64,000 nucleotides of DNA from Sitta carolinensis (taxonomy: Eukaryota; Chordata; Aves; Passeriformes; Sittidae): contig CM063283.1 of assembly GCA_032173965.1 (NCBI GenBank), positions 17,340,501 to 17,404,500 on the forward strand, written 5' to 3'. The notes beneath the pieces were generated by a model, which ran no database searches, was not told where the DNA came from, and was given only the letters and a program-made list of their open reading frames with translations. The position numbers were made by a program, and so were the translations under genes. Shown here one piece after another: positions 12,729 through 23,825 of the stretch. The first letter of the stretch is position 1. Each line of letters opens with the position of its first letter.

Positions 12729-14895
12729 CTAAAGTAAGTTTAAAAATAGTCCCATGAAACAAACATCAACTGTTAACATTACTTACTTATACTAACAGGA
12801 ACATTAAACAGGGAATCTCTGGCATTTTATTTAGGAAAGCAAATTGTGATACAGGACAATACTGAAAAACAGGCTGAAGCCCTGCTGAAACTGATGATGA
12901 GGGTTAAGTGCTAGAATATGGCTGGTGGGTTTTATTGCTCTAGTAGAAAAAGACTCCAACTGATCTCAGAGGTGTTTCCTATAAGGCTCTTTATATAATC
13001 TGGAAACACATTGCTAAATAGATTTTCAGTGTATTTGAAATGCAACAGAACAGAGTTGTCTCTGACTATTGCCACGGACAAGCTACATGAAATCCCACAT
13101 CCATTCCCCCTTCAACTTTCTTATCTCCCTAACACAATTCCTTTCTCCATTTTCCAAATGGCTTTGAAAGAGGGAGGGAAAAAACATTTACTGAATCTCA
13201 CTAACTGATATTCTTTTCTTTCACTTGAATGCAAGAAATAATTTGGAAAGTAGTACAAAAGCCTTCCAAATGTTTCTTCTCATGTCACAGACTTATTTTA
13301 CAAAGAACTGCAAAGCAGCAGTGGTTGCCATGGTTATCTCCTCCTGGAGATAACATTAATGGAAACCAAAATCCTTATACTATATGAGGAACATCAATAT
13401 TAAAAAAAAAAAAAAAAGCTGCCAGAAAGTTCTCAAATTGCCATGTTCCTGCAGCACTGACTTGGGAGATCCTCTCTGTTTTGGACCACCTGTAAGCTAT
13501 GTGGACACCTCTACAGAAGGTAGTCCTTCATGGCACCAACCAAGTGTCCTTGGGAAGACATGCTTTGTTCCTACTGTCCCCTCTCAAAGCCCCCAAGCTG
13601 AATTCCCAGTGCAGTTCTGGTTTTAGAACAAATGTCAACCAGCCACCTGGAGCAAAACCAGACGGAAGAGGCTGGCTTTGTAGCAGACATCAGAAGGTTC
13701 CTGCAGCTCAGCCCACAGGCCATGTGGTCAGTATGGATGTACCTCCCACAGACCACTGGGTTCTCTTTAGCTCCATTTTATATTTCTCATATTGGCAAGG
13801 CTTTTGTAACGTGCAGACTAAAAGAGTCTCTCATACCAATTTATGTAAGAACATAACATCAACGATTGGGATGTTTTTGTAGCAGGTTTCCAAAATTCTT
13901 GCTGAACAAACTACTGATCTGGTTCAGGACAAGCTGGGCTGAGCACTGTAAATGACTGGAACTTGGGCAACACACAGTATATATTGGGAAACAGGTTAGA
14001 CTAGGCAAAGGAGAACTCTACTACTATTCTGACGTGGGTTGTTGGTACAAAGTCACTTCTGTGACTTTTTTACTACACTGCAACGTTAAGCACAGCCTGT
14101 GATTTTCAAAAGCTAAAGAGCAATCTTTAATAGGGAGCTCACTGGACTTAGAATATTTTGTCAATTCAACATACATCCCCATGCCAATGGATTTTTTCTT
14201 TTTATGCATTTGCTTCTTCTTCAGTAGCCAACAGTACAGAGCTATAGATGTGACTACAAAAAAAGTGACTTCCATCTTGTTGGCACTAGGTAAACTTGTA
14301 ATTAAACAATCTTCAAGATTGGGAAAGCTTAAAAATGTGTTTAGAAACAAAAATAAGGCAAAATTTCAATAAAGTGCTATTGGTTTAACTGCTCGCAGCA
14401 GGCAGATCTGCTGAGAGTATCATAGCAGAACTTCCATAGAAGTTACTGAACTGTTAGTTCACCTGAAAAATAAAACGTGCATGAAAAGCAAAAATAATTG
14501 AAAACAGCACATGACCATTAACATGAATTTGTAATGGCAATGCCCAAATTTGAATAACAGAGTCATCCAGTACTTTCTAACTATTTGTGCCCCTCAGCCA
14601 AACCCTAAAACTTCAAACCCTAGACCAAGAAATTGAATCACGTTCAACTGCAAAATCCCTTTGCCACTTTGGTACTTCTCAGCTGCAGCAGACTCTTCGG
14701 AGCCTTGTAAACTGATGACTAATCTGGGGAAATCTTGACTGGTGGCATCTGAGCCATGATAATTTATGGCTCTCTATGCAGTGGTGCAATTATAACTGTA
14801 TCACTGTTCTGCCTTGCAGACTTTTGCAATCAATAGCTTTAATTTCTCCACCCCACTGGACCTGGGGCAATTAGTCACCAGTGTTTTAGTATTAC
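12729..14895 (-). other. BBX: Intron 7 of BBX, downstream part (fourth cassette to exon 8)
   Basis: A 2.2-kb intronic stretch ending in the exon 8 acceptor aacttactttag. It contains an A16 run at 13402-13417 and otherwise unremarkable sequence. A C/D-box-like pair near 14712-14752 was considered and rejected. Confidence 0.8.
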
Positions 14896-14975
14896 CTCTG
14901 CCAGCTGAAATAATGCTGATGTTCCACACTGTTTTGTTAAATCGGAAGGCCCTGAACGGATGTACTCGAAGAAAT
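14896..14975 (-). pseudogene. BBX: Fourth BBX repeat cassette, 80 nt, frame-shifted (decayed or poison exon)
   Basis: On the minus strand this stretch follows a very good acceptor (ttggtttttctctccatag) and precedes a good donor (GAG|GTAATA), with the same borders as exons 5-7. Its first part reads ISSSTSVQGLP, then the frame breaks. The second part, in the other frame, reads KQCGTSALFQLAE and ends at the same residue as the real repeats. It is 80 nt instead of 81. If entered in phase 0 it meets TAA at codon 13. Apart from one missing base near 14939-14945 it contains no other stop. It is also about as similar to the human second repeat (ISSSTS, TKQC-TSALFQ) as the intact copies are. It may be a dead exon, a poison exon that triggers transcript decay, or a live exon with a sequence error. 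Confidence 0.8.
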
Positions 14976-17900
14976 CTATGGAGAGAAAAACCAACACAAA
15001 TAACACATTCTTTTATCACTACTGATTCTTTTATGTTTATGACACAGCTTTTGAACAGATTGTTTCCCCCCTCTTCCCAAAATTAATTCGTAAGATTATA
15101 TACTGAAAAAGAAGTGCAGACCTGTGCATGCTGGTATGAATAAAAGCCCTCTTGGATAATGCCACTGTACACTACATGATACTTGCAGATTTGGGGGTTT
15201 TCTTGTCAGGACTCTCTTTGAGGAATGAACGGAAACACATGCACGCTCTTGCACACAGGAACAGACTCCAGCAGTTAAGCAACAATCCACATCATCATGC
15301 AACTCAGCTGGTGATGTTTTTAAAGGCTTAGCAGGACACTGGATTCCAAAATTTTTAATTATTTCTTTTCATTATCCTATAGGACTCATAAAAGAGATGC
15401 TCTGAACCCAAAGATAAGTAGGAGCCCTCAAGCCTTCGGTAATCTTTAGTTCTACTCAGAGTAAAAAGAGGCTGTCATGCAACAAGCATGTAGCTGAATA
15501 TCCTCCAGAATCTTTTTCCTGTATCAGGCCATGATTCTCTTCAGTACTGTGGAGTGTTTTGTATCAGTTTTGAGCTAGGTGCAAGGAAATGATCTTTTTC
15601 TAAACAAATTTAAAGCATCAGTATCAGGATTGGCCATGAGTATGAAGAAAATGTTATATTTTTAAGGACATATCCCATCATCTCCGACCAGACTTGTAGG
15701 TTTCTTGTACCTCCTTCTTTAGACTACATAAGAAAGTGAAGTTAAAGGGACTGGGGAACTAAAGTATTTACACCCTCTTAGCTCTCCCTAAACCCACAAA
15801 TTCAGTTTCCGTTGCTCTCAACTATTATGGGCCTACAAAGTCGATCACAGAATTTGGCCTGTCACTGCCATAAAGGAAACAAAAAACAACAGTGTCTACA
15901 TCTCCTGGAAGGTGCAGCTCTTCACAGCACTTCCCAGCCTCTGACCATTAGAGATCAAGCCTCCACACGCCGCTCACAGCCTAGTACTGCTAGTGCTGTG
16001 AAGTGGCCTCCTTGCCTTGGAGAGGTGATGCTCCACTGCCGCACTGCCTCCCTTTGCCCTCCTGCCTCCGCACTGAAGGCTAAAGACAGAGCAAAGGGCT
16101 CAGCAGAGATGAACAGCAACAGCCTCCCAAGCTTCAGAATGCAGAGTGGCTGCTCCAACCATTCATAAGTAGAAACTTAAAAATCCTCAGAATTTTTAGA
16201 AAATAATTTAACCCCCTTCTGCATTTTATTTTAATCACCATCTGTGAAATATTGTGAAATACCAAAAAGGAAGGGATAGGGAAGAGAGGGGGAAAAAACA
16301 GAAGATAAAATTGTTTAATCCACATAGCAAAGAGATGAAGGAGGAGCAGAGCAGTGTGGTATGCTGAAGAAGACAGGCTCCCATGAAATAGACACTGGCC
16401 ATGCCAGCAGAAGGGAAACAGTAGTACAGTCCCCTCCAGTGCATAGCATCTGCAGTTTGGAGTTACAGCAGCAAAGCATAGCTGTCTGCCAAATCCACTT
16501 GCAAACCTAAGACACCCTCAAGGTGATTATGAAATGGTTTATTTGGGATGCCCCAAACCAGGTCCTAAACTGCTATCTGAAAGATTAAGCTGAATCTCTC
16601 ACATATCATTTATCCAACTATGATGCAACATTACAGATCTCCAAAACCGGGGAAAAAAAAAAGACGAAAAAAATCAAAAGGACTGATGTCCTACAAGAAC
16701 CAGAGACAAGGAAGATGTGTCTAGCACATCTGTTGCATTTTTCCCTGTTTGAATCAAAGTCTTTAATGTGCATTTTGTGTATTAACTTAGGCTTGCAGGA
16801 ATCCATCTGAGCAATCACTGAGAGATTACAGAAACCTGTCCAACAAACAACATCATGCTGCCACAGACTTAGCTTCACGTTTTCTGCCACCTGCAGTACA
16901 AACTGTGGACAAGCATCTGTCCTTCCACTAAATTAGGGCTTCACAAGCTTCACAGTCACATCACAACTTCTAATGCTGACTTTTAAAAATCAGGCTGCAC
17001 TTGGCAATAAGCCTTACTCTGGAACAGCACTACTCAGCCTGCCACTGTCCTGTTAGAGGCCATGTTAAAAACTTCTCGTGTCCCTGAGTAAATACTACCA
17101 GCCCTTCTGCTGTCCCAGAGCTGCAACAGCCAAATACCCTTATGGATCACTGATCACAGTTAGGTGTAATCACCCTTGCACAGGCACTGCTGGCAATACA
17201 GCACATAGCCATAAACTCTACTACTGCCAGAGACTGCCTGTACAGTAAGGCAGATTTTCTTCCACTCATACAAGTTCTTATAAAGCCACAGTCTTGTAAG
17301 ACTATCCACAGCACAAGACATGAAATACTTTTATTTCAATGCTTCCAACTTCTGCCTTTTTCCTGAGCGGGACTGACCTCACCAGCAAGAATACAGGGCC
17401 GGCTGCAACAAGGTATGATCCAGAAGAACCATTTTCCTTACTGAAATAGGATGTGAAATTGAAATAAAAAGCTAAAACACCACAACAAAAACCTACAGAA
17501 AAAAATGTACAAGTAATGTGCTAGCATACTCCCTTATTTGTCTGGAATACAGCATGTATCTTCATATTTCAATCATCACAAAGAATAGTATTTGCACATC
17601 AAACCTCAGAGATTTTTGAGTGAATCATCCATATCAAAGAGAAGACCTCTACAAGGTCATATTTAAGACTCGGAGAATTTCTAGGGCTTTGAGGAAACTT
17701 GACCCAGCATTCTTGATTACTGCTGACAGCTGCCAATTTCAGAATTTAATACACTGCATCAACTTTCAACTCTTCATACAGATTCCTGATGACCTCAAAG
17801 TCTACTTTTCTTTTCCTATTCACAGTCCCCGATTAAGCAATGCATCTTCCAATCATTATAACTAAAGCTTTATTTTTTTAATCCTGGTATCCAGCTCCTC

Positions 17901-18216
17901 ATTAAGAATACTGTTATCTCATGTCTGCTGCTCTCCTGAGCATTGTGTTTATTACAGTTATAAAGCTAATTTTCCTAAAAAGAAGTGTAACTTTCTGTGC
18001 TGTCTCTAAGAAAATACGGACATTCACAAGTGTCTTAATGACTAGGTCCCTGGGACCACAGCTACTACCTATTTCTCTTGGTACGTCATTATTTACTAAT
18101 CTAGGTTTCTGAAAATACCAAATTTGATACTAGAACAAACCTTAAACAATTCATACTTGTTTTGTGGAAAAGTTATACACATTCTCCCCTTCTGACACTA
18201 CTGGGTAAAACTTTAC
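14976..18216 (-). other. BBX: Intron 7 of BBX, upstream part (exon 7 to fourth cassette)
   Basis: A 3.2-kb intronic stretch; donor gtaaag at exon 7, ending in the strong acceptor of the frame-shifted cassette at 14976. I see no repeat family or gene; open frames on both strands at 15812-16168 have no recognisable signature. Confidence 0.8.
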
Positions 18217-18297
18217 CTCTGCCAACTGGAAGAGCGCCGACTTCCCACAGTGCTTTACTGGCTCAGGACTTGGCAACTGGGAAGTATTTGATGAGAT
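18217..18297 (-). CDS. BBX: BBX coding exon 7 (27-residue repeat, copy 3)
   Basis: Another 81-nt phase 0-0 exon, about residues 279-305. It opens ISSNTSQLPSPEPVK and ends KSALFQLAE. It matches the third human repeat closely, including EPVK and the CGKSALFQLAE tail. The acceptor is taacctag and the donor is GAG|GTAAAG. In the conventional transcript it should join exon 8 (MCLASEGVK), giving FQLAE followed by MCLASEG as in human BBX. A fourth, frame-shifted copy lies between it and exon 8. Confidence 0.95.
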
Positions 18298-19159
18298 CTA
18301 GGTTACAAACGAACAGAGGAAAAAATATTTCAGTGGCACACAGAAAAGACAGAAAGTAAGGGCGAAAAAGAATGAAAAATAAGAGATTAGTTAAATCACT
18401 TACTTTTAGTTCTTTCTGGCAAAAGGCCCTACTACAGACAGGCAACCCCAGACAAGAAATATTTAACAGATATGTAGAACACAGGAGAATACAAGCAAAT
18501 ACAGCATTCCTTCCTTGGATTACGCTCATGGCTACTCTATGTTTGACTGTCCACAGCTAATACTCTGTCATGCTGTGTGTTTTACATGGGTTTTATGTGA
18601 CCAAGTGAACAAATCATACCTGTGCTTAAAGATATGCACTATTAGTTGTTAAGGTTAAATAAAATTCTCCCAGAGGATCTGGGCAGTATTTCCTATTATT
18701 TAGGCACAGAAGAGGACCATCTGTCCTCACAGGCAATTCTTGTTTCACTTTCTTTAGTTATGAAAAAGGAAATAAGATCTATGTCAGGAGATCAAATATA
18801 GCCTTCCAAAGAGCTGTTGGTGCGCCAGCACCTGTGATGAGTAAATAACTACCATTACCACTTGAGGGAATTACTTTTACAGCCAAATTTTTTCAGACCT
18901 GCTTTCCAGGGCTGCATTATGAATTCAGAAATTCAAGAATTATTATTTCTGATATGTGAGCTTTTTTGGCAGGGCATTGTATGGTAGCATTTGACCTGGA
19001 AGCCTTTAAAAGCCTTGGGACAAAATCACCAGTGTTTCTGTGGTATCACCCTCACCACAAAAATCACACTTAGGACCATGATTAGGCAGGCAGTGAGTGA
19101 CAGACAAGGGCAATGGTTTTAAGCTGAAAGAGGGCAGATTTACAGCAGATGTTATGGCA

Positions 19160-19337
19160 AATTCTAAGCTCAGAGGGTGGCGAGGTACTGGAACAGGTGG
19201 CCCAGTCAAGGCCAGGCTGGATGGGGCTTTGAGAAACCTCATCGAGTGGAAGGCGTCCGTGCATGCAGCACAGGGGGCTGGAATGAGATGAGCTTTAAGG
19301 TCCCTTCCAATTCAAACCATTCTATGGTTCTATGATC
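19160..19337 (+). repeat. CR1-type LINE 3' end
   Basis: The stretch reads like an avian CR1 3' end in plus orientation: the segments gaggtactggaacaggtggc, aaggccaggctggatggggc, ctttaaggtcccttcc and the tail attctatggttctatgatc appear in the usual order and spacing. It is moderately diverged and 5'-truncated, as most CR1 copies are. It lies antisense within BBX intron 6. Confidence 0.88.
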
Positions 19338-20642
19338 TTCCAGATGCAAAATGACTGCATTTCTCCTTGTAATTACTTGTTTCTTTTGAACTAGGCTATT
19401 TGAAGAATTTATCTTTCAATTACCTGTCAGAGAATTTATTATTACACTCCCTACCGCATCCTCCTCCACCAAAATCTAGGACATCCCTTTCCCTTAGAAT
19501 TATTTAAAATACAGTGAATAATACTAAAATGTGCACTAATAGTAATTTTTAATATTAAACTGAAATATTTCAACTTCCTAGTTTTGCTTTGATACAGTTC
19601 AGTGAACCTGCTCAGGACCCCACTTGACTTACTCATCTTGTACACTGCATTTTGCAGGAAGATGGTCTCCACTTTTTATCTTTCTATTATAACAAATTCT
19701 CATCTCAATGACTTTTTTCAGCACAATATGAATGGCAGACAAAGGACAGAACAACACCCACACACACTGAATTACAACTTGAGAACATACAGGCATATCT
19801 TTTGCCTCCTGATGCAGAAAGTGAGCAAAAAGTAAAGAAATCCAGACAAGACAATAGGTGCTTTTAATAAAAAGTGAGAACATTATAGTACTAAAAGAAA
19901 GAGAGGAAGAAGACACTTAGTATCAGAAAAAAATCTTTTAAGAGTTAAGAAAACAAATAGCAAGTGACACAAGCATGTAATTAATTCTGATGAAGTTACT
20001 GGCCAAACATCAGAAGGAAAAGAATGGCTGATCAATCAGCTCTAAGTGAGATTATAGATCCCATTCCCTGTCTTATAAACATCTTCCAGCTTTAATTAGA
20101 ACAATCAGAACGTCCAATACTACAACCACAAACAACCCTTTACTTATGTAGAGGTTTAATTGGAGGATCATTAGGATCAAGCTACTATCTTTTATTACAA
20201 TACAGGTGGGATTTTAGCTACTATATTACATTTTAGTTTGCAAAAGAAGCATGGTACTCCTTTTTCATCTTCCTCCTAGAATAGGTATTTTATTTCAACA
20301 TAAACATTTAATAATTTCAGTATGTGTGCAAACAGCAAATACGTTTGTCTTTACCTGTGAAGATTACAGTTTTACATATGGGAAAGCTGGAAGAGAAAAC
20401 ACTCACTAGTTTTTACACTCCCAATTTCAAGGCATTTTGACCAAAAGTGTTGAATTCAAACTTCCTGTTCTGCACAGAAATAAACAGAAAGCAAACCTTC
20501 TCAAAGTGAGTACAGGAGAATGCAGCAGGGACTAAAATCACCCTCAGGCATGCTTTTTTCCTTAAATGATAGTCACATGCTGGACTAGCAAAAAATTCCA
20601 CATTGTTGCATGCTGCACATGTCTGTTCTGTTTTTGGTTTTG

Positions 20643-20643
<1 letters not shown>

Positions 20644-20686
<43 letters not shown>
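20644..20686. repeat. Homopolymer T run, 43 bases
   Basis: An uninterrupted run of 43 T on the plus strand (A on the minus strand) in BBX intron 6. No retrotransposed gene or LINE is recognised next to it, so it is listed as a simple repeat. Its exact length is uncertain because homopolymers sequence poorly. Confidence 0.9.
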
Positions 20687-20690
<4 letters not shown>

Positions 20691-23600
20691 AAATCACTTT
20701 GAGAAAAAATTTAGAAAAGCCGCTGAAAAGAAAGACTTTGGTGGTTGTGGATTTGTTTTATTTTTAAGATGGTTGAACCAGCAATTCTTTTGCTTCCATA
20801 CCCCAGAAGCCTTTTCTTTAATAATGAATAAGAGTTTAGGAAAGTAAATCCAAGAGGTACTCTTCTTTCCTCTCAAGGAAGCAATCACCACCATCTGTTC
20901 ACATTTGCCAAACACAGATGCAGTAAGACCAAGAGAGCAAGGGGTCCCATCTGCTCCACTTCCCTCTCATGGCAAGGAAGGGGACAGCAACCAGCCCCTG
21001 TGAGCAGACAGCCTGCAAATAGGCACTGCCCTAAGGAACAAGCCCCACTGCTCAGAAATCACAGCCTTTCCTTAAAGGTCCAAATGAGAAGGACAATAGT
21101 AAGGCCAACTACCTACAAGGTCAGCACAGCATGAGAATGCCAGAAGCTTAACTTGACAACAGTCCAAACTTCAAAAAGCTCTCATGAGGATGTCACATCA
21201 TCTTTGAAGACCTCCAAGACAATTGCCTGCGCACCCACAGGACCCAAAGAACGAAGTCCTGCTCACAGGATTTTCATCATATGTTGTGGCAAGTCACTGG
21301 GCAGGCCTCATTAGCCATATCCTGAACAGCTTTAATTGACAACTATAGCACTTGGGCTAGACAACCAGATGAAAGACTAACTGAGGCTCTGAAGACAAAA
21401 AGAATGCCATGCTGCTCTACACATAACAAGCTGTTTCTGAGTGACAGGGCACTTGTACTCCTGGGGTAAAGGTGTCTGTTTTAAATGACAAACCTACTCA
21501 ATGGGATTGCTGTCTTCACAAAGAGGCACTCTTACTCACCCTGCTGCAAAGGCGGTGAAGAGAAAGGCAATATATGAGGAACACCCAGCCAGAACCAAAA
21601 CTGAGCTGGGATGGCTGCCAGAAGTCTCCAGGCACATCAGACCAGAGCACACTTCACATTTCTTCACAGGTCTACTTGGCTACTGGTTAAATAACTACTT
21701 TCTCTCCCTCTCTTTTTTCTTTTGTAGCACTGTACATTGCTGACAGCAGCCCACTGCAAATTGCTTGCCATAATTTAGCTCACTAAATGCAGTAATGCAT
21801 TCACATAGACAAGATGCAGTAAGAAGTGGCACAGTAAGGAATAGGATTTTTGCCAAATTTGACAAAGACAGCCCGTGCAAATGAAAGCCCTTATAGCTGA
21901 AAGAGCACAAGCAGCTTTAATAGCAGGGGAGAAAGCTTAAAGAGGTTCTGTAACATGTTCAATACTTTCCCCAGGAGCAACCTGAATTAAATCATCAGTA
22001 CAAGCTTAGAAAAACACTGCTATAGATAAAAAATTATGTTCATCACTGTCATTAAGGTTTCATACGAAGAATAACTATGGCTAATAAGGTAGGTTTTTTA
22101 AATTTTGTTTTCCTGTTTTTTCCTCTTTTTCAGATTTCTATCTCCTATTTCCAGCCACAGAACAAAACCTACCCCTCCAGACTGCACACACGTTTAAATA
22201 TTTTTACAAGAAAGAGAGATTAACCCTGACTCTAAAACTGTCCTCAGTAAATCCTAATTAACTTTCTAAGCACCTCTTCTACCTAGTATTTGATGATTCA
22301 CATGTACACTCCAATGTACCAAAGGAGCTCACTCAGCATAGTGGAATTCAACTCAATGCACTGTCACATATCCGTATGACAATTTTCAGGTTCGTCATTT
22401 TGTTTGTCCTATTAGGAGAGGAAATTATTTTCAGTCCTGTGAAATTCTGAGAGTAGGGCTAAGACAGGTTTTAGGTGACAATTTAAGAGTCACCTAAAAC
22501 AGAGTATACTCTGTTCAACTCTGCAGATATCCAGAATGACTGAGATTTTCGCCACTAAATTAGCAGATTCACTTGCAGTATCAGTCCAGTATTTTGCAAT
22601 AAATTAATGAGGTATATTCTCCAGTTTGTATCTTTTAACTTGGTTTAAAAGTCTGGCTTCAGCACATAGTTTCATCCTGCTCAACTCTACTAATTTTCTC
22701 GAAAGAGTTTTGCAACTTGACTTCTAACTTTCAAAAATGTGCTACACATAAAAACACCTTCCTGATTAGAGATATTAAGTCTATTGTATCTTTTACAGGG
22801 GTGTTTGTAGTCAGGTATTTTCTGGCACCTGAATCAGTAAATTGATTTGTCTTCCTTGGCCCTCCTAGGAAGAACACCAAGGCCTATTCAAGCCAGGCTA
22901 AAAACACATAGTAGACAATTAGCTCAACATTTCAGAGAAGGAAGTGTGCAGTATGTCACTAAACCTCTGTAAACACACAGAATAACAAACAGGGTATCTT
23001 TTAATCCCTTTATGCTCCTCTGCAATAGCACCAGCTCCAATCCCAGCCTTTTCAGACACACACAAAATGCACCTGCAGCTTAACTGATTCTGCGAGCAGT
23101 GTCAGACTCCCCCACATGGGCAAGAAGTGTATATGTGTGGAAAGTCAATTCACAGAGGCACATTGAACACATGAGGAAGAGATTCCTAAAAACAGCATTT
23201 CACGAACTCCAAGTCTTCAATATGCGGAGGAAGGCACAGAAAGGCTACGTACTTTTGGGAAACTGGTAAGTTTGATAAGTCACCACCTAGTGAAGCTGCT
23301 AAATATCCTTCTGGTTGTCATGATAAGTTTCCTTTGAGCTGCAAGGATTCTTCAAATGATTCCTGCCTCTAGGGCAGTCACCATTCTGCCCTGCTGCAGC
23401 CTCTTCCACAGGCAGCGCCAGTGTAATTTCTGAATGTCTTCTAATTGCTGTTTTCCTACATGCAAATTAAAAGGCCGTTTGGATAGTAAGTCTGCGGTGA
23501 TCCTTCAGGTATGGAAGGTTAGGTAATGGTCACAAGCCCAGTATCTCTCAGCTGGTAGAACTGGCCAACATCTCATCCAGCCACTGGTTATTCACCCCAT

Positions 23601-23744
23601 GGTTTTCTTAGCACAATGTTGTCACAAAGATCCATATTTCCTGATGGGAATCTCTGATAAGACAGGGTGCTCAGCCTTTCAGTGACAACTATTACTGGTT
23701 CCTTGCTTCCTCCCCTCCTCCCCCACCACATTCAGCCATTATAC

Positions 23745-23825
23745 CTCAGCAAACTGAAACAATGCAGAATCCTCCGTTTGTTTTACGGCCCCCAGGACTC
23801 CAGGCTGTGACGTGTTGGAAGAGAT
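23745..23825 (-). CDS. BBX: BBX coding exon 6 (27-residue repeat, copy 2)
   Basis: This exon is 81 nt, phase 0 to 0, about residues 252-278. It opens ISSNTSQPGVLG and closes EDSALFQFAE. The acceptor is ttttcctgacag. The donor GAG|GTATAA is the weakest of the repeat exons, which suggests it may be the one most often skipped (inference). The ends match the neighbouring copies while the middle (residues 7-18 of the repeat) has diverged, so the conserved parts are the ISS(S/N)TS head and the SALFQ(F/L)AE tail. It corresponds in position to the second repeat of human BBX. Confidence 0.93.

Larger units (their letters stand above)
18298..23744 (-). other. BBX: Intron 6 of BBX
   Basis: A 5.4-kb intron; donor gtataa, acceptor gtttgtaacctag. 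It holds a CR1 3' end in plus orientation (19160-19337) and a 43-base T run (20644-20686). Nothing coding is recognised. Confidence 0.85.

Noticed and set aside
11885..12757. Several plus-strand open frames rich in Ser, Phe and Leu
   Set aside because: They are the antisense of lysine/glutamate codons in BBX exon 8.
14712..14752. A C-box-like CTGATGA and D-box-like CTGA about 30 bp apart, suggesting a C/D snoRNA
   Set aside because: The C box lacks the required purine, the spacing is too short for a normal C/D snoRNA, there is no convincing terminal stem, and it is on the strand opposite to BBX transcription.
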